Shown: positions 1 to 5,957, counted from the stretch's first letter. The stretch: DNA of 6,924 nucleotides from Cycloclasticus sp. (GCA_016764415.1 JAESRY010000093.1:1975-8898); one strand, 5' to 3'. Numbers and translations are program-made. The notes: a model not told the origin generated them from the letters alone.

Positions 1-1346
1 GTTAGGCGTAAATCAGCATTATCTTCTCGCAATAACAGACGGTATTCCGCTCGGCTAGTAAACATGCGGTACGGTTCAAGTGTTCCATTGGTCACCAAAT
101 CATCAATCATCACCCCAATGTAGGCTTCATCACGCCGTGGACACCACCCGTCCAAAGACTGCGATTTGCGCGATGCATTCAAACCCGCTATGAGGCCTTG
201 CGCTGCCGCTTCTTCGTAACCCGTTGTTCCGTTAATTTGCCCCGCAAAAAACAGCCCGGGCATGTGCTTTGTTTCAAGCGAGGATTTTAAGTCTCTTGGG
301 TCAAAATAGTCGTACTCAATCGCATACCCTGGTCGCACGATATGTGCATTTTCAAACCCCTTAATGGTTTTAATAAACGCATACTGAATATCAAACGGCA
401 AGCTGGTCGATATACCATTCGGGTAAACCTCAGTTGTTGTTAAACCCTCAGGCTCAACAAATATTTGGTGCGAGTTTTTATCGGAAAACCGCATCACTTT
501 ATCTTCAATAGATGGGCAATACCTCGGCCCAACACCCTCGATAACACCGGTATACATGGGTGAACGGTCAAGCCCGGATCGAATAATATCGTGGCCCTGT
601 TCGTTAGTGCGGGTGATGTAGCAATTAATTTGCTCCGGATGGTCTTTTACCGAACCCATAAACGAGAAGACCGGCAATGGCGTATCGCCCGGCTGTTTTT
701 CCATCACACTAAAATCAATCGTGCGGCTATCAATTCTAGGCGGTGTGCCTGTTTTTAAGCGATCAACGTTAAAGGGCAGGGCGCGTAATCGCTCCGATAA
801 CGCATTAGATGGCGCATCGCCTGCACGGCCACCCTCGTAATTTTCCAAACCAATATGAATCCTACCGCCCAAGAACGTTCCCACCGTTAACACCACGGTT
901 GGCGCTAAAAAGCTGAGCCCCATTTGCGTCACCACACCCCGCACTTCGCCTTGCTCCACAACCAGGTCTGACACCGTTTGCTGGAACAAGCTAAGGTTCG
1001 GCTGATTTTCTAAGGTTTCCCTAATGGCTGCTTTGTATAACACCCGGTCTGCTTGTGCGCGTGTCGCCCTAACTGCCGGGCCTTTGCTGGAGTTTAAAAT
1101 ACGAAATTGTATGCCGGCTTTGTCAATCGCTTTAGCCATCACGCCGCCCAACGCATCCACCTCTTTCACGAGGTGCCCTTTACCGATTCCACCGATGGCT
1201 GGGTTACAGCTCATTTGGCCTAGCGTTTCAATATTTTGCGTTAATAATAACGTTTCAACGCCCGTGCGTGCAGCTGCTAAAGCCGCCTCTGTCCCTGCGT
1301 GGCCGCCGCCAACAACGATAACATCAAAATTTTTCGGATGATTCAT
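1..1346 (-). CDS. mnmG: tRNA uridine-5-carboxymethylaminomethyl modification enzyme MnmG (GidA), 3' end cut by window
   Basis: MnmG works with MnmE to build the (carboxymethyl)aminomethyl group on wobble uridine 34 of certain tRNAs, using FAD, NADH and methylene-tetrahydrofolate; it is cytoplasmic. The frame is open from an ATG at 1346 to the window edge and gives 448 complete codons of the roughly 630 usual for the family, so the C-terminal MnmE/tRNA-binding part is missing. The N-terminus shows the FAD-binding Rossmann loop GGGHAG (residues 13-18), CNPAIGG with Cys47, [20 protein letters not shown], and [11 protein letters not shown] with Cys277. Both cysteines fall exactly at their E. coli positions. 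No strong Shine-Dalgarno sequence precedes the ATG. The gene is divergent from moxR. In many gammaproteobacteria mnmG leads an rsmG-parA-parB cluster, which would lie beyond the left edge and cannot be checked here. Confidence 0.98.
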   Translation of the reverse strand, partial: MNHPKNFDVIVVGGGHAGTEAALAAARTGVETLLLTQNIETLGQMSCNPAIGGIGKGHLVKEVDALGGVMAKAIDKAGIQFRILNSSKGPAVRATRAQADRVLYKAAIRETLENQPNLSLFQQTVSDLVVEQGEVRGVVTQMGLSFLAPTVVLTVGTFLGGRIHIGLENYEGGRAGDAPSNALSERLRALPFNVDRLKTGTPPRIDSRTIDFSVMEKQPGDTPLPVFSFMGSVKDHPEQINCYITRTNEQGHDIIRSGLDRSPMYTGVIEGVGPRYCPSIEDKVMRFSDKNSHQIFVEPEGLTTTEVYPNGISTSLPFDIQYAFIKTIKGFENAHIVRPGYAIEYDYFDPRDLKSSLETKHMPGLFFAGQINGTTGYEEAAAQGLIAGLNASRKSQSLDGWCPRRDEAYIGVMIDDLVTNGTLEPYRMFTSRAEYRLLLREDNADLRL

Positions 1347-1374
1347 AACACTAACTTTTAAACATAAGCCGTTG

Positions 1375-1403
1375 ATTTTAACATTTTTTAACTGTTTAGT
1401 TAA
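1375..1403 (-). promoter_or_regulatory. Candidate sigma-70 promoter for mnmG
   Basis: Read on the minus strand, a -35-like TTAACT (1403-1398) is followed after a 17-bp spacer by a -10-like TAAAAT (1380-1375). The matches to consensus are 4/6 and 5/6. Transcription would begin near 1368, leaving a leader of about 22 nt before the mnmG ATG. This is a consensus match by eye only, in an AT-rich stretch. Confidence 0.4.
1388..1403. repeat. Inverted repeat overlapping the putative mnmG -35
   Basis: TTAACT (1388-1393) and AGTTAA (1398-1403) are perfect 6-bp inverted arms around a GTTT spacer. The right arm coincides with the proposed -35 hexamer of mnmG, so this could be an operator. With arms this short and AT-rich, chance is also a fair explanation. 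A separate 8-bp palindrome, AACGCGTT, follows at 1402-1409. Confidence 0.4.
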
Positions 1404-1421
1404 CGCGTTCAAACTCCGCGA

Positions 1422-1442
1422 CTATTCTATTTGCTAGAATAG
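1422..1442. repeat. 8-bp perfect inverted repeat in the mnmG/moxR divergent region
   Basis: CTATTCTA (1422-1429) and TAGAATAG (1435-1442) form a perfect dyad around a 5-nt TTTGC spacer, 26 bp before the moxR ATG. The right arm contains TAGAAT (1435-1440), a 5/6 match to a -10 box facing moxR that would place the transcript start near 1447. No good -35 lies at the correct distance. The dyad may therefore be an operator over a moxR promoter, or a short hairpin. Which one is inference. Confidence 0.45.
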
Positions 1443-1468
1443 CTGCGTCTTTACTTCAAAATACCGCC

Positions 1469-2380
1469 ATGACAAACCCCGTTGACGCTTTTTTAAGCCA
1501 AGCAAATTCAATTATTCTAGGCAAAGAGAACACCCTTAAACTGGCCTTAAGTTGCATCATTGCAAATGGGCACTTATTAATTGAAGACATTCCCGGCGTT
1601 GGCAAAACAACCCTTGCACATACCTTTGCAACACTTCTTGGGCTTGATTTCCAACGCATTCAATTTACTAGCGACCTTTTACCCGCCGACATCCTTGGCT
1701 CAAGCGTATTTGACCGCGACAACAACAATTTTGAGTTTCACCCAGGCCCGGTTTTCTCAAGCTTTATCTTGGCCGATGAAATTAACCGCGCAACGCCTAA
1801 AACCCAAAGCGCCTTGCTAGAAGCCATGGAAGAGCGCCAGGTAACGATTGAAAAAACAACCTACCCCATGGCGACCCCGTTCATCGTTATTGCCACGCAA
1901 AACCCAGGGCATCAAGTCGGTACGTTTCCACTGCCCGAATCACAGTTAGACCGTTTTTTAATGCGCCTATCCATTGGCTACCCAGACGCCTTATCAGAAA
2001 AAATACTGTTAACTGGCGTCGATAGCCGGCAAAAATTGAGCGCCCTCAGCACGGCGCTTTCAGCAGAACAATTAATTCAACTCCAACAAAGTTGTCCAAA
2101 GGTTCATTGCGCGGACCCACTTATTGCCTACGTGCAAGCCTTGTTAGATTTTTCACGCACCTCGCCCTTATTCGTCCAAGGCCTCTCCCCAAGAGCCGGC
2201 ATTGGTTTAATTCAATCAGCAAAAGCATGGGCGCTCATTGATAACCGCGACAGCGTATACCCGGAAGATATTCAGGCCGTTCTATCTGCTACGACAGAAC
2301 ATCGCCTGTCCCTGCAAAATAAAGCCGCCTCGGATCAACGTGCCGCTCACGTGTTACTCACGGAAGTGGCCATCCCTTAA
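1469..2380 (+). CDS. MoxR-family AAA+ ATPase
   Basis: This 303-residue protein is a complete MoxR-type AAA+ ATPase, a cytoplasmic chaperone-like ATPase thought to help assemble or activate partner proteins or metalloenzymes, often with von Willebrand A domain partners. Visible motifs are Walker A IPGVGKTT (41-48), Walker B ILADE (100-104) followed by INRATPKTQSALLEAMEE, sensor 1 IATQNP (141-146), the arginine-finger region LPESQLDRF (155-163) and sensor 2 GLSPRAG (238-244). All key residues are present and the length is typical. The ATG at 1469 begins a family-like N-terminus, although no good Shine-Dalgarno sequence is visible. Family members are usually followed by a DUF58 gene. Here the next gene is an acetyltransferase whose ATG shares a base with the moxR stop codon. 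The true client of this ATPase is unknown. Confidence 0.95.
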   Translation: MTNPVDAFLSQANSIILGKENTLKLALSCIIANGHLLIEDIPGVGKTTLAHTFATLLGLDFQRIQFTSDLLPADILGSSVFDRDNNNFEFHPGPVFSSFILADEINRATPKTQSALLEAMEERQVTIEKTTYPMATPFIVIATQNPGHQVGTFPLPESQLDRFLMRLSIGYPDALSEKILLTGVDSRQKLSALSTALSAEQLIQLQQSCPKVHCADPLIAYVQALLDFSRTSPLFVQGLSPRAGIGLIQSAKAWALIDNRDSVYPEDIQAVLSATTEHRLSLQNKAASDQRAAHVLLTEVAIP

Positions 2381-2805
2381 TGCTCCGTTTTAGCTCTAAA
2401 GTAGGGAGTTGGAGCGAGTTAAAGGCCGACTGCAAGCCCGTGCGTTTAGCCGTTTTTGTTAATGAACAAAACGTGCCTAGCGCAATAGAGCTGGATGAAT
2501 TAGATGCGCATTATCAGCACATTGTTATTTTTGATGACACCGAAAAGCCCATCGCCACGGCTCGCCTTTCAGCCGATGGGAAATTTGGCCGCATGGCGGT
2601 TTTAAAACCTTATCGATTGCAAGGTATCGGCAAGCAGTTGTTGAATTTAATCTACGGGCAAGCTACTTCACTACAGCTTAAACAATTGTGTTGCCATGCC
2701 CAATTAACAGCACAAGTGTTTTATGAAAAAAATGGTTTTCTATGCGTGGGAGAGCCAATCCAAGAGGCGGGCATCGAGCACATCAAGATGGTGAAGAAAC
2801 TTTAG
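2380..2805 (+). CDS. GNAT family N-acetyltransferase (ElaA/YjcF-like)
   Basis: A 141-residue single-domain GNAT protein that would transfer an acetyl group from acetyl-CoA to an unknown amine. The N-terminal part carries the signature typical of the YjcF/ElaA group: R22 followed by VFVNEQNVP (25-33) and ELDELD (37-42). ATARL is at 59-63, the acetyl-CoA pyrophosphate loop RLQGIG is at 79-84, and the C-terminal FYEKNGF is at 114-120, followed by EAGIEHIKM. Its ATG overlaps the moxR stop codon by one base (TAATG), so the two are almost certainly co-transcribed and translationally coupled. The gene ends 42 bp from the converging isomerase gene, with no convincing terminator between. The substrate cannot be read from the sequence. 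Confidence 0.9.
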   Translation: MLRFSSKVGSWSELKADCKPVRLAVFVNEQNVPSAIELDELDAHYQHIVIFDDTEKPIATARLSADGKFGRMAVLKPYRLQGIGKQLLNLIYGQATSLQLKQLCCHAQLTAQVFYEKNGFLCVGEPIQEAGIEHIKMVKKL

Positions 2806-2847
2806 CCTAAACGGATAAGTTTCACCCAAACAGTCAAGCCGATTAAG

Positions 2848-3444
2848 TCAGCTTTTGCGTTGCTGCAGGTACTCTTCAATAAATTCAAAGCGGTCATTTC
2901 CCCACCAGATTTCATCGTCTAACATCATAATTGGCGCACCAAATACGCCTTTTTGGTGCGCATTAACACAGGCTTTTCGAAATGCTGTTTGCGCTTCGTT
3001 TGACTGTACAAAGCGAGTAAACTCCGCAACATCCCAACCCATGCTTTCGGCAATTTGCTGTAATTCCGTTAAATCAGATGGGTCACAGCCTTCAGCCCAT
3101 ATTTTTTTATATGCCGCATTAACATAAGCGCCTTCTTCGCCTTTTTCAATGGCGAACAAAACACCCACGTTCCAAAGTTCAACTTGTAGGTTTTTAGGAA
3201 AGACGAAAGGAACATCATAATGCTTAGCCCAGCGCTTTATGTCAGCCAACATAACCTTTATTTTTGCCGGTACTTCACGATTGGAAGGCCCATAGTTTCC
3301 TGCCGCCATTTTAGCCTGAGGAATATCCATCGGATGATAGGTCACTGCCAAGTCATATTTGCTCGCTAAATCGGGCAACTTAATATTAGCCAAATAGCTG
3401 AACGGACTCATCAGGTCGAAATAAAAATCTATACTATCACTCAT
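2848..3444 (-). CDS. phnD: 2-hydroxychromene-2-carboxylate isomerase (DsbA/kappa-GST fold)
   Basis: This 198-residue protein matches the NahD/PhnD family. These glutathione-dependent cytoplasmic enzymes convert 2-hydroxychromene-2-carboxylate to trans-o-hydroxybenzylidenepyruvate in the naphthalene upper pathway. The N-terminal FYFDLMSPFSYLA contains Ser13, which corresponds to the catalytic serine (Ser11) of NahD, where DsbA proteins have a CXXC motif. GVFGAPIM supplies the cis-proline loop, and WWGNDRFEF near the C-terminus is the usual family ending. It is the last gene of the minus-strand operon, with its start 8 nt beyond the ferredoxin stop codon. The ATG at 3444 is well supported by an AGGTGA ribosome site. 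Assignment to the family is firm. Assignment to naphthalene or PAH breakdown rests on the dioxygenase electron carriers upstream, and related isomerases exist in other aromatic pathways. Confidence 0.92.
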   Translation of the reverse strand: MSDSIDFYFDLMSPFSYLANIKLPDLASKYDLAVTYHPMDIPQAKMAAGNYGPSNREVPAKIKVMLADIKRWAKHYDVPFVFPKNLQVELWNVGVLFAIEKGEEGAYVNAAYKKIWAEGCDPSDLTELQQIAESMGWDVAEFTRFVQSNEAQTAFRKACVNAHQKGVFGAPIMMLDDEIWWGNDRFEFIEEYLQQRKS

Positions 3445-3448
3445 TTAA

Positions 3449-3455
3449 TCACCTA
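3449..3455 (-). promoter_or_regulatory. Isomerase ribosome binding site overlapping the ferredoxin stop codon
   Basis: On the minus strand the stop codon TAG of the Rieske ferredoxin gene runs directly into the Shine-Dalgarno sequence of the isomerase (TAGGTGA, 3455-3449), with ATG four bases later. Ribosomes ending the ferredoxin would sit on this site, so the two products are probably translationally coupled. Confidence 0.75.
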
Positions 3456-3770
3456 TTCAGCAGCTGGGATACAAATATTACCGTCTTCAATCGTGACTGG
3501 ATAACTCTTAATAGCTATTTGACACGGGAATGAAGTCGCTTCTCCGGTTTTAATAGAGAAAGCCCCACCATGGAAAGGGCATTCTATTTCTTCGCCATCT
3601 TGATAACCCTCCGTTAGCATCGCCATGCCGTGTGTACACAAATTATCCGTCACAAAATATTCGCCTTCAAACGCATACACTGCCAAGTCAGGAAAACCCT
3701 CACTACTCACGCGTATTGGCGCTTCTTCTTTTACTTCTTCTGCTTTACACAGCGTTACTAAATTACTCAT
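3453..3770 (-). CDS. phnA3: Rieske [2Fe-2S] ferredoxin of a ring-hydroxylating dioxygenase system
   Basis: A 105-residue soluble Rieske ferredoxin that carries electrons from the reductase to the terminal oxygenase (NahAb-like). The cluster motif is complete: CTH (Cys45, His47), 16 intervening residues, then CPFH (Cys64, His67), followed by GGAFSIKTGEA as in dioxygenase ferredoxins. There is no signal peptide or membrane segment, which argues against a respiratory Rieske protein. Its length is normal for the family. The gene lies 51 nt downstream of the reductase and 8 nt upstream of the isomerase, and a purine-rich AGAGAGAG sits ahead of its ATG. NirD-type nitrite reductase small subunits share the fold, but the adjacent reductase and isomerase make the dioxygenase role much more likely. 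The phn name is chosen on context and is less certain than the family. Confidence 0.9.
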   Translation of the reverse strand: MSNLVTLCKAEEVKEEAPIRVSSEGFPDLAVYAFEGEYFVTDNLCTHGMAMLTEGYQDGEEIECPFHGGAFSIKTGEATSFPCQIAIKSYPVTIEDGNICIPAAE

Positions 3771-3821
3771 AACTCTCTCTTTACTTTAATTAATTGTTTT
3801 CTATCGGTAACGCCACTCAAA

Positions 3822-4844
3822 TCAATAAAAACGATCATAGTGAATTTGATCAAACGGCACTTTATATTCCATCATCAACATGCGTGTTAAGGCATCAGTC
3901 ATCGGCGGCGGGCCACAGAAATAAAACTCGTGTTCAGGCAGTTTATCGCCCAATGTTTTGGCTAACAACTCGTGGATGAAACCAACATCCCCATCCCAAC
4001 CGGCTGCTTCAGCCGCCTCAGCATCGGATACCGCATTAAAGTTTTGTACTCGTGCTTTCAAATCCGCATCCGCGTCAATCAACGCAGGTGTACAAATGTC
4101 TTTAGGTGCGCGACCCCCATAAAATAAATAAATCTTTCTGTCGTCCAAGCGCTGGTCTTTAGCGGCTGCTTTAATAATAGACATTTCAGGTGATAAGCCA
4201 GAGCCTCCACCCACACACACGATATCACGAGGAATTTCTGGTTTTAAATACGCCAAACCATACGGCCCATCAACGATGATTTCATTGCCCACTTCATAGT
4301 CTTCAAACAATTTGGTTGTTGCGCTACCGTCTGGCATTTTTTTGATGATGAAGTGCCATTCGCCCTCATCATTCGGTAAGTTACTCATGGAGTAGCCACG
4401 AGAACCCGTCACACCAGGGAAATCTAATAAGGCAAATTGCCCCGGCTCAAAGTGCGCCGCATGGTCTGTTTTAAAACAAAACTCGGCCATATCATCCGTC
4501 AGCATATTAATTTTATAGAGCGTGGCGCTCATTTTTATAGGCTTATGAATAGGCATCGCTTCATGGTTCAAGCGAACCTTTATTTCACAGTCTGACGTTG
4601 GGATACATTGGCAACTTAACTTACGGCCTTTCTTAATATCACGTGGCGACAAGCCGGGCGCATCGGGCCAAACGTCATTAATCTCGCCGCCCAAAACCTC
4701 AATTTTACAACTGCCGCAACCGCCTGAGTTGCATTCATAAGGCATACCCAAACCCGCCCGTAGCGCAGCACGCAGGAACGTATCGCCTTCTTCACATGGA
4801 AATTCAAATTCTTGCTCGCTGATGGTTACTTTAAAACTCGCCAA
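3822..4844 (-). CDS. phnA4: NADH:ferredoxin reductase with N-terminal plant-type [2Fe-2S] domain
   Basis: This 340-residue iron-sulfur flavoprotein takes electrons from NAD(P)H through FAD and a [2Fe-2S] cluster and hands them to the Rieske ferredoxin (NahAa/PhnA4 role). The N-terminal ferredoxin domain has Cys38, Cys43 and Cys46 in PYECNSGGCGSC, and Cys78 in LSCQC as the likely fourth ligand. The FAD motif RGYSMSN is at 149-155, the nucleotide-binding loop GGGSGLSP at 212-219, and the C-terminal FYFCGPPPMTDA at 307-318. The domain order matches naphthalene dioxygenase reductases and also phenol hydroxylase P5 proteins, so family resemblance alone does not fix the substrate. The start is TTG at 4844, chosen because GGGAG lies six bases upstream and because the product begins exactly where the ferredoxin domain should. 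It is the first gene of the minus-strand operon visible here. Confidence 0.92.
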   Translation of the reverse strand: MASFKVTISEQEFEFPCEEGDTFLRAALRAGLGMPYECNSGGCGSCKIEVLGGEINDVWPDAPGLSPRDIKKGRKLSCQCIPTSDCEIKVRLNHEAMPIHKPIKMSATLYKINMLTDDMAEFCFKTDHAAHFEPGQFALLDFPGVTGSRGYSMSNLPNDEGEWHFIIKKMPDGSATTKLFEDYEVGNEIIVDGPYGLAYLKPEIPRDIVCVGGGSGLSPEMSIIKAAAKDQRLDDRKIYLFYGGRAPKDICTPALIDADADLKARVQNFNAVSDAEAAEAAGWDGDVGFIHELLAKTLGDKLPEHEFYFCGPPPMTDALTRMLMMEYKVPFDQIHYDRFY

Positions 4845-4855
4845 CTTCTTCTCCC
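4845..4855 (-). promoter_or_regulatory. Ribosome binding site supporting a TTG start for the reductase
   Basis: On the minus strand GGGAG (4855-4851) is followed by a six-base spacer and then TTG (4844-4842). The nearest upstream ATG (4860-4858) is 16 nt away and out of frame, and no in-frame ATG exists near the N-terminus. TTG is therefore the best-supported start, and it may lower the reductase output relative to the ferredoxin. Confidence 0.7.
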
Positions 4856-4869
4856 AACATGATTCATTT

Positions 4870-4890
4870 TGTATGCCCGGAGGACATACA
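4870..4890. promoter_or_regulatory. Candidate operator: 21-bp imperfect palindrome upstream of the reductase gene
   Basis: TGTATG (4870-4875) and CATACA (4885-4890) are perfect 6-bp inverted arms. The symmetry continues inward so that 8 of 10 positions in each half-site match around a single central base. The site lies 26 to 46 nt before the reductase TTG. Its size and symmetry fit a dimeric regulator or a leader hairpin. No regulator gene is in the window to link to it. Confidence 0.5.
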
Positions 4891-4898
4891 CTTCATTG

Positions 4899-4923
4899 AA
4901 ACGGAAAGACAGAGCTTCCGTTT
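4899..4923. promoter_or_regulatory. Candidate operator or leader hairpin: AAACGGAA/TTCCGTTT dyad
   Basis: AAACGGAA (4899-4906) and TTCCGTTT (4916-4923) are perfect 8-bp inverted arms around a 9-nt spacer. Just outside them, TTGAA (4896-4900) and TTCAA (4926-4930) continue the symmetry with a small offset. The dyad lies between the reductase gene and the divergent DUF2461 gene, so it could act on either. It has no T-run typical of an intrinsic terminator on either side. Confidence 0.45.
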
Positions 4924-4942
4924 AATTCAACCCTAACAAGCG

Positions 4943-4955
4943 TATTATATATACT
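4943..4955. promoter_or_regulatory. AT-rich bidirectional -10 tract
   Basis: On the minus strand 4949-4944 reads TATAAT, a perfect -10 box facing the reductase operon. It would start transcription near 4937 and give a leader of about 93 nt containing both dyads. On the plus strand TATACT (4950-4955) faces the DUF2461 gene and would start near 4962. Neither has a convincing -35 hexamer at 16-18 bp, so activator dependence or a chance AT-rich match are both possible. Confidence 0.35.
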
Positions 4956-5000
4956 CACCGCAAACAAGCTGTGTCTTTAATCAAATTAACATCTAAATGT

Positions 5001-5687
5001 ATGAATACACCCTTTTTCAGCCCCGGCACCCTTACATTCCTTGAGCAACTCGCCGCTAATAATAAGCGGCCTTGGTTTCAAGAACGAAAAAATGTGTATG
5101 AAGATGCCGTTCGCACCCCAGCACTCCACTTTATTGATGCCATGCAGCCAAACATTAAAGCGCTTTCGCCACACTTCACTGCTGTCGCTAAAAAAACCGG
5201 CGGATCACTGATGCGGCCTTATCGAGATGCGCGTTTTAGCAAAGACAAAACACCGTATAAAACAAACATTGGCATTCAGTTTCGTCACGAAGCCGGCAAA
5301 GATGTTCACGCACCGGGGTTTTATTTACACATTTCGCCATCCGAGTGTTTTGTTGGCGCGGGCATTTGGCACCCTGACGGCAAAGCGCTAGCGAAAATCA
5401 GGGAAATGATCAGCGACAACCCGAATGCGTGGAAAAACATAACCGGTAACAACGCCTTTAAACGCTATTTTAAACTCTCCGGTGATGCGCTTAAAACCTA
5501 CCCTCGGGGTTATCCAAAGGATCATCCGTTAATAAATGACTTAAAGCGTAAAGACTTTATCGCCATTCACCCGCTCAGTCGGGATGAAATTCTTAGCCCA
5601 AATTTAGTAAAAACCATCCACCATCGATTTAACGTCGCCAGCGACTTGATGGATTACCTGTGTAATGCGCTGGAGTTGCCTTATTGA
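5001..5687 (+). CDS. DUF2461 / TIGR02453 family protein of unknown function
   Basis: A conserved bacterial protein family with no established biochemical role. The family signature is clear: FFSPGTLTFLEQLAANNKR with WF at the N-terminus, then RPYRDARFSKDKTPYKT in the first half, FYLHISPSECFVGAGIWHP in the middle, and KRYF and YPRGYPKDHP later. The ATG at 5001 gives 228 residues, and family members normally begin at this point, just before the FSP motif. A GTG at 4971 in the same frame would add ten residues, but it would leave a leader of only about 9 nt from the putative -10 at 4950. Neither start has a good Shine-Dalgarno sequence. No signal peptide or membrane segment is visible. The gene is divergent from the PAH operon and converges on trpB, so it appears to be its own transcription unit. 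Confidence 0.88.
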   Translation: MNTPFFSPGTLTFLEQLAANNKRPWFQERKNVYEDAVRTPALHFIDAMQPNIKALSPHFTAVAKKTGGSLMRPYRDARFSKDKTPYKTNIGIQFRHEAGKDVHAPGFYLHISPSECFVGAGIWHPDGKALAKIREMISDNPNAWKNITGNNAFKRYFKLSGDALKTYPRGYPKDHPLINDLKRKDFIAIHPLSRDEILSPNLVKTIHHRFNVASDLMDYLCNALELPY

Positions 5688-5740
5688 ATCTGCGTAGGTT
5701 TACGCCCTGTAAGTTGATTGATTGTTTTTGATTTCAGACT

Positions 5741-5847
5741 CCCTTTATCCCGCTTGGAATTAATTGTTTTTCGGAGAAGTGAGCGCGTTGCTTGAGCGCA
5801 GCGAGTTTAGCGCGAACCCGAAAAATAATTAATTACTGGGATTAGGG
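5741..5847. repeat. 107-bp interrupted palindromic intergenic element
   Basis: The core arms are AATTAATTGTTTTTCGG (5758-5774) and CCGAAAAATAATTAATT (5818-5834), pairing at 16 of 17 positions. An outer pair extends it: CCCT plus ATCCC (5741-5744, 5747-5751) with GGGAT plus AGGG (5838-5842, 5844-5847). The 43-bp centre is GC-richer than the arms and contains three evenly spaced GCGC cores (5783, 5796, 5810). The element fills the gap between the converging DUF2461 and trpB genes. The form recalls REP/BIME or MITE-like intergenic repeats. No coding frame of note lies inside. Whether it is multicopy cannot be told from one window. Confidence 0.7.
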
Positions 5848-5861
5848 TGCCTTTTTCTTTG

Positions 5862-5895
5862 GTTCGTTTCTTTTGGGCATACAAAAGAAATGAAC
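5862..5895. repeat. Strong hairpin adjacent to the palindromic element
   Basis: GTTCGTTTCTTTTG (5862-5875) pairs with CAAAAGAAATGAAC (5882-5895) at 13 of 14 positions around a 6-nt loop, and the one mismatch is G-U compatible in a plus-strand RNA. It starts 14 bp after the 107-bp palindrome, and the two may form one composite repeat. A bidirectional terminator function is possible from its place between converging genes, but no U-tract follows the stem on either strand. The remaining 5896-5957 shows only a 4-bp TTGC/GCAA hairpin at 5900-5911. Confidence 0.65.
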
Positions 5896-5957
5896 GCCCT
5901 TGCGGCAGCAACTACTAGCCATAATTAAAAGCGTGTTACCTTAAAATATAAAGCACC

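Noticed and set aside
1024..1341. 105-codon open frame on the plus strand
   Set aside because: It lies wholly antisense to the well-conserved N-terminus of mnmG, and its translation resembles no protein I know.
1456..1820. Minus-strand (1456-1659) and plus-strand (1581-1820) open frames over moxR
   Set aside because: Both overlap the Walker A/Walker B coding region of moxR in other frames and show no family features.
2806..2847. Terminator between the converging GNAT and isomerase genes
   Set aside because: Only a 4-bp AAAC/GTTT pairing is visible, with no GC-rich stem or T-run.
2855..3127. 90-codon plus-strand open frame
   Set aside because: Antisense to the isomerase gene, which has clear motifs, so it is a shadow.
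3794..3979. 61-codon plus-strand open frame
   Set aside because: Mostly antisense to the C-terminus of the reductase, with no recognisable features.
4616..4807. 63-codon minus-strand open frame
   Set aside because: Same strand as the reductase but out of frame, covering the conserved cysteine cluster coding region.
4971..4973. GTG as the start of the DUF2461 gene
   Set aside because: It adds ten residues before the normal family start and sits too close to the putative transcript start. It is kept only as an alternative.
4986..5174. 62-codon minus-strand open frame
   Set aside because: Antisense to the conserved start of the DUF2461 gene.
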